The translations under genes and the position numbers were made by a program. The notes under the pieces were generated by a model. That model was given only the letters and a program-made list of their open reading frames with translations. It did no database searches and was not told where the DNA came from. DNA of 64,000 bases from Jaltomata sinuosa (Eukaryota > Streptophyta > Magnoliopsida > Solanales > Solanaceae): positions 744,379 through 808,378 of the forward strand of contig QJPP01001558.1 in assembly GCA_003996215.1 (NCBI GenBank), in the 5' to 3' direction. This document shows, one piece after another, positions 12,214-22,681 of the stretch; the stretch's first letter is position 1; every line of letters starts with the position of its first letter.

Positions 12214-14857
12214 TCATTGACTAGAGTCATTAGTCAAGGTGCCCATCCATGAAGGTGGCATCATACCAGTCTGTTCATGAACAGTCTTAAACAATGGTGG
12301 CAATGTTTTGTAGATGCCAGCAACTTCATTTAGGGCACTTCCGCCACCCTGTGCATTTGCCTCATTAGATCCTCCATTTGTCCAAATGCTGATTTTGGGT
12401 TGTAGGCCACGAATAGCCTCACCGTTAATCTTGGCAAGTTCTTGAAACATCCCACCACTGATCATTAGGTAATCCCTTAGAGCACCATAGTTTCCACCCA
12501 AAGCTTCTAAGAGAGTGTGCAAATACGTGCCTTGAGCTTCTGCTAGAGCTTTAAGTCCTTCTGCTTCCTTCATCTTTGCATATAAATCTCCGTCTATGAT
12601 CTGTTTGCGTCTGTAGAAATCTGCCTCCGCAGTTGCTTTCTGTGCTTCCGCTTCTTTCTCCTTCTTGTAGAGAAATGCTTCTGCTTCTTTTTGTTTCTTG
12701 TAGAGCTCCCAATTTGCCTCTTGCACCTTTTAGACCGATTATAGGCATTAGAAGCTTCAAAGTTAGGGATTTTTTGTGTAAGTTTGGTTTATCTAAAAAT
12801 TGGACACTCAGGTCATATTACAGGTAAACTGCTATGATAAGCATTAATCATTAACCTAATAAAAATTGTAACTAATCTAACTCTATCACATGTTAAACTA
12901 CACTGGGAGTTGTCGATTCTCGCATAATCAAAGATATTATTCCCTCCATCCTAATCTATGTGGCAAACATTTCCTTTTTAGTCCGTTCCAAAAAAGAATG
13001 ACAACTTTCTAATTTAGATATTATTCCCTCCATCCCAATCTATGTGGCAAACATTTCCTTTTTAGTCCGTTCCAAAAAAGAATGACAACTTTCTAATTTA
13101 GATATAATCTAACTTAAGCTTCTCATTTTACCCTTAGTGAGAAGCCTTAAGACTATAAACTTCAAAAGTCTTATAACGATACAAGTGTAATGACATGTTT
13201 ATGATCACAAAATTCAGAAGTCTTCATATTTTTATTTTCCTTTTAACTCTGCGCCTTCAAACTTTGCCACATAAATTGAAACAGATGGAGTATTTATTAA
13301 GTAAAATTATGTATAGAGAATAAAGCATGGCCTATTTGAGTATAGGTTAATGAATTTATGTTGTCAAAGGAGGCATTAGTCTAACCTTAGTTTCATATTC
13401 AACACTAGCTTTGCTCAAGAACTCAGCCTTAAGCTTCTCTGTCATGGCCAAAGCATTCATCCTCTCTACTTCCTTCTGCAACTCAGCATCTCTCAAAGCC
13501 ACTGCTTTCTCTGCCTCCACCTCTGCTACTTGTGCTTCTTTAGCCCATCCTGCTTTCTTCTTTGCCAAAATTGCATTTGCTTCAGCAACTTCTGCTTCTC
13601 TATGGTTTTCATAGACCTTCACTTCTGTCTTCACTTTTATCTCCTCTTTCTTCCCTTCTCCTTCCCTTTGCGTCGATATAATCCTCGTTTCTGCATCGAT
13701 CTTCGCTGCATTCTGTAGCGTTTGTCCTGTCCTTAGCTTCGCTCCAATCTCTCCTTTCATTCTGGCTTCTGCAACGTCTATTTTCGCTTGATTTGCGGCT
13801 TCCATTTGAGTCTTTTGACCCAAGTAGGAGAAGTACTCGTGTCCTTGAACATCAACGAGTTGTTTGACGTTTGCATTGTAGATTAAGAGCCCGAATTGGT
13901 TTAGTTCGAGCTGCACTTTCTGGAATACTTCTTGTTTGAACTCTTTGGTTCCTTTGAATATCTCTTCCATTGTCATTGATGCAGCAAGAACTCTAGTTTC
14001 TCCTTCAATGATACCTTGAAAAAGGGCAATAACACATATTAATTATAACACAATGGGGCGCGGACTAGCCGTCAATGAAGTGATGAAAATCATGGGAGGT
14101 CATAGTTCAAATCCCAATCGAGGCAAAAAGAGAATGTTAGGTAATTACTTTTTTCCTATCTGCCTAAGCTTTAGTGCACAGAGTTATACGATATCTATAC
14201 TGGTGGGTGATAGTATATACTCAGTGAAATAGTCAATGCGTTGGCTTTGTACACCACCGTTATTAAAAAAATTATACTTCGAACAGGGCAAGGGGTAATT
14301 GGGGAGGGGATTACAAGGTGAGAAATCGAACCCTCACCAATAAGGTAAAAGTTCAGGTAGCCAACCCACTGAGCTACTAAGATTCCTCCCGAGAGAAACC
14401 GGTTCAAATCCTAATAGAGGAAAAAATACATTAGGTGAGTTTTTCCCATCTATCTATAAGCTTGGCGGGAAAGTTACTCTGTACCAATATTGGTGTGAGA
14501 TAGTAAAATAGTCGAGATGCGCGCAAGCTGCTTCAGATAAAAGGGGAAAAAAAACATACCTTGAACAAGATCTTTGACATGGTTAGAGAGTTTGTCATGT
14601 GGAGAGATGAGTTTAGCATACTTCAATAGGCTGGCTTCATCATCAGCTCTAGGACCAACTGTGAAAACAGCTGGAAGAAGAAAAGGTAGCTTTTCAGCAC
14701 TCATAGCTTGGACTTCAAATGTGTAATTCACAGGTGATACATCAAACTTTGTCCATGATTGTCCTGGTAGTACCCATGCTTTCTTTGTTATATTTATGTC
14801 ATTAATCCCCAACCCTGTGATCACCAAGTACTCTGATGCACTTGCAACTCTATACAT
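12214..14857 (-). CDS. Flotillin-like protein
   Basis: Plant flotillins are SPFH/band-7 proteins that scaffold plasma-membrane microdomains and take part in clathrin-independent endocytosis; relatives in legumes function in rhizobial infection. Exons on the minus strand are 14857-14560, 14014-13386 and 12726-12214, with consistent GT-AG junctions and phases, giving 479 residues, a normal family length. The N-terminus (MYRVASASEYLVITGLGIND) opens the SPFH domain, which runs to about residue 200. The second half is a long alanine/glutamate/lysine-rich coiled coil, with EAEVAEANAILAKKKAGWAK in exon 2 and EAQKATAEADFYRRKQIIDG in exon 3. There is no classical transmembrane segment, as expected for a hairpin- or lipid-anchored protein. 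The C-terminal tail carries MMPPSWMGTL, usual for plant members. Intron 1 holds three SINE pieces; intron 2 holds a MITE with an internal duplication. No coding defect is seen. I cannot assign it to a particular numbered flotillin. Confidence 0.95.
12953..13292. mobile_element. CTCCCTCC-type MITE with internal 79-bp tandem duplication, in flotillin intron 2
   Basis: The left end reads TATTCCCTCCATCCTAATCT and the right end AAATTGAAACAGATGGAGTA, the signature of a very common solanaceous MITE with TA-flanked CTCCCTCCGT termini. The first segment, through the TTTTTAGTCCGTTCCAAAAA motif, is present twice in tandem (12953 and about 13023 onward) with almost no differences, so the duplication is young relative to the element. 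Confidence 0.8.
14054..14273 (+). repeat. tRNA-derived SINE in flotillin intron 1
   Basis: The piece shows a B-box-like AGTTCAAATCCC, then a body with CTATCTGCCTAAGCTTTAG and GGTGGGTGATAGTATATACT. It ends in CACCACCGTTATTAAAAAAA, the 3' structure of a family widespread in Solanaceae. It is about 220 bp and diverged. Confidence 0.65.
14274..14396 (-). repeat. tRNA-derived SINE (second family) in flotillin intron 1
   Basis: On the minus strand an A-box-like TAGCTCAGTGGGTTGG is followed about 40 bp later by a B-box-like GGGTTCGATTTCTC, then ACCTTGTAATCCCCTCCCC. The spacing fits an RNA polymerase III internal promoter. Related copies are at about 32210-32325, 58315-58425 and 60700-60775. Confidence 0.65.
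14397..14556 (+). repeat. tRNA-derived SINE, 3' part, abutting the flotillin exon 1 donor
   Basis: The 3' portion of the same family as the copy at 14054. It has GGTTCAAATCCTAATAGAGG, CTATCTATAAGCTTGGCGGG and TAGTCGAGATGCGCGCAAGC, followed by an A-rich run. The run ends within a few bases of the flotillin exon 1 splice donor at 14559. Confidence 0.65.
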
Positions 14858-15008
14858 TTTTTTGGTATTTTGGGCGAATTAGAGGTGGTGGTGGTGAAGG
14901 TAATAGCGATGAATTTCGTTGTTAATCAGTCGTTGAATAGCTCGTAGCTAACAAGTTTTGATAATATGTGGCTAAAATTGTATTGTATTAGGATGAGATT
15001 TAGAGAGC

Positions 15009-15015
15009 ATTTATA
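15009..15015 (-). promoter_or_regulatory. Probable TATA box of flotillin
   Basis: On the minus strand, TATAAAT lies about 150 nt upstream of the flotillin ATG. This leaves room for a start site about 30 nt downstream and a 5' UTR of roughly 120 nt. A second candidate (CTATAAAAG on the plus strand near 15160) is farther away and on the other strand. Confidence 0.4.
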
Positions 15016-15355
15016 CTGAAGTTTGCAATGAATGTCTCAAACATTCATTGACTGGACATATGGACATAGACTTCTGAAATTTCAAAGTAATGCAAGTTGT
15101 TTACTACAACAAGATGAACATTAATATATTTAAAATGTAATTGTCAGACTTTTTCTCCTATAAAAGAAGTCATAGTGAGTAGGTAGCATTCCGTCTACGT
15201 GCCTCCTTCCAGGCAAGGGCAATTATGGATTCGCAGTTTCTGGCCCCACCTGATTAATTTTATATTTCAATTTGTATGTTTGAACTTACTTAGTTCATTG
15301 AGATGTCTTCAAAATTTTCTTTAAAAGATTGTATTATGACAACTAGTTGCTACCT

Positions 15356-16089
15356 CAGGGGTGGCACTAAGGCTAGGCAATGACGCCATTGTTTTAGGCT
15401 CCCAAAATTTGAAGGTCTTAAATTTATTTTAAACTACTATTTTTATTATTAAATAATTATTATAAATAAAGGTGTTATAGTATATTATTTTATTATTTCT
15501 CTGAGGTTATTTTATATCGATAAGTTCATAAATTATGATAATTTTTCTCCACTCATTAATTAGTATATCGATAATATATTGATTTTCTTTTACAATCTTC
15601 TCTGAAACTGCAAGAACATAAAAGCATTTATGCACCGATATTTTCCCTGTAATTTAACATATTATACAAGGTTATTTATGATTTATTTTAGATATTCATC
15701 AATGAGTGCTACTTAATAGAATGAAATTGATGAGAAGGTGTAAATATTTTTGACACTGTCAATGCTCAAAACCTAAAGAATTATGAATGCTCAAAACCTA
15801 AAGAATTATGTTACGTACGTTCATTTCTTTTTCTTCTTTGTGATGATAGCTAAATCAAAATTCTCAGTGTATTTCGGACCTCAACATTTGATAATTCACC
15901 ACTTTATTTTTTATGCTCTTTTTCTAGTTGTTGTTTTTTTTAAAAAAAATTATTATTTTTTTTGTCTTAAATGATTAATTTGTTTGATTAGAAAGTTTTG
16001 TTTGTTAGTATACAAATTTTATAAAACAAATTTAAGAGCCTTTCAATATGATTTTGATTTGGGCCACGAAATCTATTGAGCCGCCCCTG
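15356..16089. mobile_element. Non-autonomous DNA element with CAGGGG(T/C)GGC ends
   Basis: The left end CAGGGGTGGCACTAAGGCTA matches the reverse complement of the right end (CAGGGGCGGCTCAATAGATT). The flanks are ctacct on the left and ctactt on the right, a possible short target duplication. The 734-bp interior is AT-rich and non-coding, with an internal 25-bp tandem duplication at 15761-15810. A related, more diverged element is at about 48330-49015. Confidence 0.55.
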
Positions 16090-16094
16090 CTACT

Positions 16095-16560
16095 TATCGT
16101 TATCAACTACCATAATCCATTACCCACAATCATCATTGCAAGCTAATCACCGTAATCGATTGTCGCCACCACTAATCAACATTTAATAATATTCATCATC
16201 ATCAATCACCATTAAATCAATCAGTTATTACTGATAATCATCACTATGAACTACCACAACATATATTTAAAAAAAAACTACCACAACATATCATCAACCA
16301 TCATCATCATTTACCATCACTAATTAATTATCAGTGTCATCTATCATAATTACTAGTCGCTACCACCAATTACCACCATCTACAACCACAACAATCACTA
16401 TGGTCGACCATTGTACCGTCACTAGCTACACCCACAACTACTACCATCAGCTAGCACTATTAATCGTTACAATCAATCACCATATCATTACTAATAACTA
16501 CTATCCGCAATTACTATCAACCACCACAATGCCCAATCAACACTTTTAACTATACACCAC
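16095..16560. repeat. Degenerate CAT/CCA trinucleotide-rich tract
   Basis: About 460 bp dominated by CAT, CAC, ACC and AAT triplets (TCATCATCAT, ACCACCATTACCACC). It probably derives from a decayed trinucleotide microsatellite. Its open frames are artefacts of this composition. Confidence 0.75.
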
Positions 16561-16953
16561 TACCAACCACATCTAATTCTATAAAAATATTTTGTTTTAT
16601 ATCGTATTAGATTAGTTAGTATTTTATTTAAATTTTATTGTTATTTAATTTTTAAATAAAAATGAGCTTATATGTTTAAATATTAAAAAAATAAATATTT
16701 TTAATTATTTAATATTCAAAGTTTAGTAAAATATTTTTAAATTGATATAGGTATCCATAGTAACCTATACATCAGTACCATATCAACCAGCAAATTGATT
16801 TTGGACTTTTGATTCTCTTTGCTTCATAAACAAAACTTTAAGGTCAAAAATTAAAAATATTATTTATAAGAGAAAATATATTAAACTTGCATTTGAATAT
16901 GTGATATAAAATTATGATTTTAAATTTGAAATTCTCATAAAATAAGTTGATTA

Positions 16954-18327
16954 AATGTACAAAAAGTTCAGAACCTAAATAACAAGGAAAAAGATAAAAG
17001 TAACTGAAATATCACCTGTTTTCAAAAAGTAACATAACTGTATATAACACACTAAATTAATGCGTTATACGAGATCTGACTAACAGCCTCCGTTAAATTT
17101 CGTTACCTAATTTTTTTAAAAATAAAAATAAAAAAAATTACATATCGCAATAAAAAGTGCACTATGCAATTAGACATTACAAGGGGTTGGGCTCTGTGTT
17201 TTTGTTAAAACTTGTGTTTCTTTTATTTATTTTTGTTAATAAAATAAAATGCCCATCTAACATGATGTCTTAGTGGTATAAAACCAAAAAAAAAAAAAAA
17301 AACTCCATTAAATTTTCTTTAATAAATTATCTTATCTTATATAATAAAAGTTTGTGTAAAATTATTTTTTAATACAATAAAAATATAATCTTTAGATTAT
17401 GTTTTTAAAAAATAAATTTAATTATTTTCTAAGACAACTCAAAATATGATTTAGCTTAAATTATTACGAAAAATAATATACACACCGTATCAATTTAAGT
17501 GCCTTATTTTTTTAAAAAAAAATTATAATAATTTATTTTTTAAGACAACCAAAAATATAGTAAGACTTAGCTTATGCTTACCAAAAAAACATACCATCCG
17601 TATTAATTTAAGTGTCTTATTTTTTTTTGTCTTAGAATTTTATTTTATTTTTTGTTATCTTAGAAAATAAATTATTATAATTATTTTCTAAAAAAATAAT
17701 AAGACACTTAAATTGATACAAATGATGTTTTCTTTTTATAAGCATAAGCTATGTGAAATATTTATTAAAACATAAACATAAGTGTAACAATTTAAGCTAA
17801 ATCATATTTTGATTGTCTTAGAAAATAATTATATATTTTCTCGAAAAAGAAAAAAAAAAGCACATTTAAATTGATATGAAGAGAATATATTTCTTTAAAT
17901 ATAATTTAAAGATTATATTATTATTGTTTTAAGAAATAATTTTACACAAATTTTATTATATAAGATACAATAATTTATTAAAGAAAACTTAATGGAGAAT
18001 TTTTTTTTTGGGTTTTATACCACTAAGACATCAGGTTAGTGGGGCATTATTTTATTAACAAAAATAAATAAAAGAAACACAAGTTTCAACAAAAACACAA
18101 AGTCATAGAAGTATGATATTTCTATAATTGCATAGCGCACTTTTTTAGTGCGCTATGTAATTTTTTTAAAAAAAATTGGGTAACAAAATTTAACGGAGAT
18201 TGTTGATCAAATCTCATATAGCGCATTAATTTAATGCGTTATATATAATTATATTATTTTTTAAAAATAAGTGATATTTCGATTACTTTTATCTTTTTCC
18301 TTGTTATTTAGGTTTCGAACTCATGTA
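16954..18327. mobile_element. Large foldback element (about 1.37 kb, arms about 650 bp)
   Basis: The two halves are inverted copies. AACCTAAATAACAAGGAAAA near 16972 is mirrored by the reverse complement near 18293-18312. The GATGTCTTAGTGGTATAAAA stretch near 17263 is mirrored near 18014, and the AATTAATGCGTTATA motif near 17052 pairs near 18230. The centre lies near 17645. The right arm contains a further small palindrome of GCGCAC...GTGCGC near 18136. It is AT-rich with no coding capacity. The type could be a MULE-like or other long-TIR element; I could not identify a target duplication. Confidence 0.75.
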
Positions 18328-18671
18328 CAAAACCATCCACTTCCAATACCACTCTTGTAAATCACCTAATCACCCGTCTTCTTTGGATGCTGCTTTATTT
18401 AATATATTTTTCTCATCTAATATTTTGTGTGCTATAATTCAAAGTCTACTTTCTTTTTTCTTTTTTTTTTCTCTCCGGTTTTTAAATTTCAAATTCAAGA
18501 TTTGTCCTATTAATAAAGAATTGGTCTGAATTTAAGGGCGCATTTGGTATGAGGGAAAATATTTTAAATCTTTTCTTGAAAAATAAATGGTTTTTTTATT
18601 TATATTTTGGTATTTGGTTAAAAAAAAAATATTGTTCCAAGAGTATTTAGGTATAATTTGGGCAAATACTA

Positions 18672-18895
18672 TGATATCGAAAACTCAACCTCAATCTGAG
18701 ACTCCGACACGTGACCCGAGATTTCGACTATGTACCTCAATTCGAGACCTGACTCTCTACTCTGACCGAGACTCGACTCTTGATCTTCACCAGAGACCCA
18801 ACTCCCAATCCCGATACTTGACTCTCGATCTTGACTCCGACCTCGATCGTGAATTCAGTCTCTATCCGATTTCTGACTCTGAATCATATTCCATT
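18672..18895. repeat. Degenerate GACTC/GACCC-rich repeat tract
   Basis: A 220-bp patch of much higher GC than its surroundings, made of imprecise units around GACTC, CGAGAC and TCTTGAT at a spacing near 12 bp. The open frame through it (rich in R, D, S and L) is a product of this periodicity. Confidence 0.6.
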
Positions 18896-19138
18896 GAAAA
18901 GTAAAATTAAATTTGAAAATCGAATCAAATCGTATTGAATTTGGAAAAAATTGAAACGAGCTAATTTGATTTGATGTTTGATACACTTTTTGTAATAATT
19001 GAAAATTAAAAAATCAAATCAAAATTTTTTAGAAAAAAAATGAACTGAAAAAACAAATGCTCACCCCTAATAAATCGAATAAATTTTAGAAAAAAAAACA
19101 ATTTCGAATAGAAATTGAGTGGCGACCTCAAAAACAAA

Positions 19139-20299
19139 TACTCCATCCGTTCTATTTTATGTGACAATCTTTTCTTTTTAGTTCGTCCCAAAAAGAATGT
19201 CATCTTACCATAATTAGAAACAATTTAACTTCAAAATTACTCTTTTACCCTTAATGAAATGATTTACAACCACACAAATATCTAAGAATTGTTTTAGACC
19301 ACAAGTTTCAAAAGTTTCATTTGAGATAAGTATTGAAAACACCCCTAAACTTGACACGAATTATTATTTTAGTCCCCGAACTATTGACATCCTTAAAAAC
19401 ACCCCTCTACTTGATTAAGTGAATTTAGAAACACCTTTCGTATGCCATACATGCGTACATGTGAAATTTTCTACTGATATGGCATACACATAGATATATA
19501 TAGTCAAAAGAAAATATTTAAAAAAAATGCTAAGAATTTAGCAATTAAAGTAGAGAAAAAGATTTATTTTTTAAAAAAAAATTATTTTTTTCCTTACCCC
19601 ATCCCATCCCCTACCTAGTATCCCCCCCTCCCCCTAAATTCTTTTATAAAAAATAATTTAAAAAATTTCTTACCCCTTCCCCCTAATTTTTTTTTTAAAA
19701 AAATTTATGTTAAATATATATAAATGCTTTTAGGAAAATCTTTTCTACTTGCAAGAAAATCTTATTTACTTGTGTTCGATATGCAAGTAGAAAAGATTTT
19801 CCTAAAACGTTTATATATATCTAACACAAAAAATTTAGAAAAAAAATTAAAAGGGGGTGGGGGGGGGGTAAGAAAAGAAAATTAATTTTATTTTTAAAAA
19901 TAATTTTTTTTAAAAGTTTAAGGAGGGGGAGGGGGGGGGGGGGGACTAGGTAGGAAATGAGATGGGGTAAGAAATTAATATTTTTTAAGAGAATTTTTTT
20001 CTCTCTTTTTTAATTGTTAAATTCTTAGCATTTAGTTTTTTAAATATTTTTTTAAACTATATATATATTATGTGTATATCACATCAACAGAAAATTCCAC
20101 ATATATATATACGTGGTATATGAGGGGTATTTTTAAATTTATTTAATTAAGTAGAGAGATATTTTTAAGGCTGTCAATAGTTCGAGAACTAAAGTAATAA
20201 TTTGCGTCTAATTTAGAAGTGTTTTTAATACTTATCTCTTTTTTTAAAATATCCTGTCAAGTTAAAAGATGTCACATGAAATGAGACCGAGAGGGAGTA
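19139..20299. mobile_element. CTCCCTCCGT-type MITE split by a foldback element
   Basis: The left half starts TACTCCATCCGTTCTATTTT and continues with the family motif TTTTTAGTTCGTCCCAAAAA to about 19322. The right half resumes at 20239 and ends GAGACCGAGAGGGAGTAC. Removing 19323-20238 leaves a roughly 245-bp MITE in the usual order. Confidence 0.8.
19323..20238. mobile_element. 916-bp foldback element nested in a MITE
   Basis: GAGATAAGTATTGAAAACAC at the left end mirrors the right end (AATACTTATCTC reverse complemented). Long arms of more than 400 bp meet near 19775, where TTTTCTACTTGCAAGAAAAT faces GCAAGTAGAAAAGATTTTCC. The right arm carries G-runs (19857-19869 and 19922-19944); the left carries the matching C-runs near 19620-19640 and 19676-19682. 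Confidence 0.85.
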
Positions 20300-20775
20300 C
20301 TTTGTGAGCTTTCACCCTAATTGAGGTGAATTGGAATGATGGCCCATTTTGTAGGCCCCACATTAGTATCCAAAGTCAAAAAGTTTCCGAGCTTTGTAAT
20401 TCTAGGAGAATGAGCCCCTTATTCCCGCTTTTTCTTTCCCCCACCAAATAGTAAAAAAGGTCTTTGAATTTTTAATCAAGAAAGTTTTTTATTCACCAAA
20501 AACAAAACAAAGAATAAATTTTCTTAAAGAAAAAAAACTTTGTCTGTGATTGGAACAATGGAATCCCATAACAGTACATAATCTTAAGTTTCGGTTTGAT
20601 TATATACTTTTTAAGGTGAAATTTGAAATTTTGAATTTTTAAAATTGTAATTTTTAAAATTTAAAATTGTATTTGTATATGTATTTTACTAAGAAAATAT
20701 TTAAAATTTTGTGAGTGAAACTCTAAAAAATTGACTCACTTAAAAATATTTGAAAATTAGATTTTCAAAATTCGA

Positions 20776-20966
20776 TCAAACTACTCGGATACATCGGAAT
20801 TCCATTGGATACATCCCAAAGCCACTTGGATACATTGGCATTCTTTTGGTTTTACCTTTGATACATCGGGTGGGATGTATCCGAGGTGAGGCGATGTATC
20901 ATGGCCTGGGGCGATGTATACGAGTGGTACATGTGGTATATTAAGTAATTAAAATAAAATAGTGGG
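20776..20966. repeat. Dispersed GATACATC-rich repeat, copy 1
   Basis: Contains CTACTCGGATACATCG, TTGGTTTTACCTTTGATACA and GGTATATTAAGTAATTAAAA in the same order as a second copy at about 57065-57252. Inside, GATACATC and its complement GATGTATC recur, so the unit is partly self-complementary. A weakly related scrap is near 36000-36060. Confidence 0.75.
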
Positions 20967-21450
20967 CGAATTAGTAAATATAGTAAGGAGGTATGTTTAT
21001 TTAGGTAGTTTTTTCAATAAATATTTAAAGATAATTTTTTAAAATTTGATCCAAAATTTATGCTAAACGATAGCTAAGTTATGGAAAGGAATTTTCTCAA
21101 GATAATATGTGTAATTGTGTGCTAAGTTGATCTGCCCACCATTCAATTACTCAATTAGCATTAATACATGATTAATAAAGGAAAAACAAAATGCCAATTA
21201 AACAAAATATTAATATAACCATGTCGGTAACAACGTAACACAAAAAAAAAAACATTTAATTATATAGGCCACTTGCAACATTAAAATCTCTGATGTATTA
21301 ATTGCTTAATGTAACATAACTATACTACCAAAAGAAGACTACGATATTATGATCGTATATTTTGATGATGAAACTTAACTTAAATTAATACGTTGAATTT
21401 ATTATTATTGATTGTAAGTTAAACTGCCCTACAAAAGTACTGAAAATTAA

Positions 21451-21683
21451 TATGCCCTCCGTCTCATTTTATGTGACATCACTTGACTTGACATGGTATT
21501 TTAAAAAAAAACTTTTAAAATTTGTGGTCTAAAACAATTCTTAGATATTTGCGTGACTATAAATCATACCGATAATGGTAAAAGAGTAATTTTAAGGTGA
21601 AATTGTTTCTAATTATAGTAGTGTAACATTTTTTTTGAGACGGACTAAAAAGGAAAGGGTGAAAATGAGACGGAGAGAGTACT
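21451..21683. mobile_element. CTCCCTCCGT-type MITE
   Basis: The ends TATGCCCTCCGTCTCATTTT and GAGACGGAGAGAGTAC are inverted. The internal motifs (AATTGTTTCTAATTATAGTA, then GACGGACTAAAAAGGAAAGG) are those of the family in reverse orientation. Confidence 0.8.
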
Positions 21684-22681
21684 ATTTATAAACCTAAATT
21701 AATTAGTTGAAGACTATTTTTTATCGAATTTAGTAGTGAAAACAGAAAAAAGTTATAAATCCAATCTTCAAAAACCAAACACTATGTTTTGTTTTTTTTT
21801 TAAAAAAAGAAAAACATTAATAGAGAATTTGTGGAATATACTTAAATTTATCATCACAGTGTTCCTTAGATTCTGGGCATTGGACTTGCATCCCCAGGTT
21901 CACTAGGTTTCCTAGCATGCTTTCAACCTGTTTAATTATTTTTATATTTTTTTTAAAAGAATTTTATTCTATTAAATAAGATAAAAAATAGTTATAGGTA
22001 ATCATTCATATCAAGTGAAATTAGTATTTTTTTTAAAAATATAATAAAACAGATTACTTGGTATAACAAGTTAAAAAAACTTTTTTTCCCTTGATGTCAG
22101 GTACCCATATAAATCCTGGATTAATCCAAATTTGTACTGCATAACACCCATTAGAAAAGGAAAGCCCTTAATAGAAGGAACTTTTTTTTCTTTCGTATTA
22201 GAGCTCTAATCTGAGACCCCTTGATAAGGATAGACATAATATATTAAAATAGGTTGATAAGGTGGGATGATAAGGTGAATATTCTCTCCGGACTATTTTA
22301 CTTGTCAACCTTACTAGAAAATGATTCATAATATAAAAATATATTAATATTATTAAATAATGATAATTTAATCTACTTAATATTTTTCTTGACAGATGTG
22401 CAAACAAATAATATGACAAATAAAGTGATTAGGGAGTATGTTTTTTTTACCTTCCATTCTACCTCTCTTTCTTTCATTTGTTCAATTGCTAGTGTAAACG
22501 CATATGCTTTTAATACATGTTTTTCAACAGTTAAAACTCTTTTTTCCTCTCTCTCTCTCTGTATGTACAGAGTACACAACCTTTATCCTAGTTTCTCAAG
22601 GAGTTACTTTCCTTGTTCATAGTTTTTCCAACATTTTTGAAAGCCATTAAGGAACAAGAATCATTAAGACTCACTATCACA

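Larger units (their letters stand above)
20310..22680. other. Intergenic DNA upstream of the tweety-like gene
   Basis: AT-rich sequence without a convincing gene. It contains the dispersed GATACATC repeat (20776-20966) and a MITE (21451-21683). The last 200 bp before the tweety-like ATG include a CT-rich stretch (TCCTCTCTCTCTCTCTG near 22545), typical of plant 5' UTRs. Confidence 0.5.

Noticed and set aside
14274..14396. Functional tRNA gene on the minus strand
   Set aside because: A and B boxes are present, but the cloverleaf arms do not pair and related diverged copies occur at 32 and 58 kb, so it is a SINE.
16334..16549. 71-codon frame as a peptide gene
   Set aside because: It is the translation of a CAT/CCA simple-sequence tract.
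18587..18904. 105-codon frame as a gene
   Set aside because: Its sequence simply reflects the GACTC-rich repeat; no domain or context supports it.
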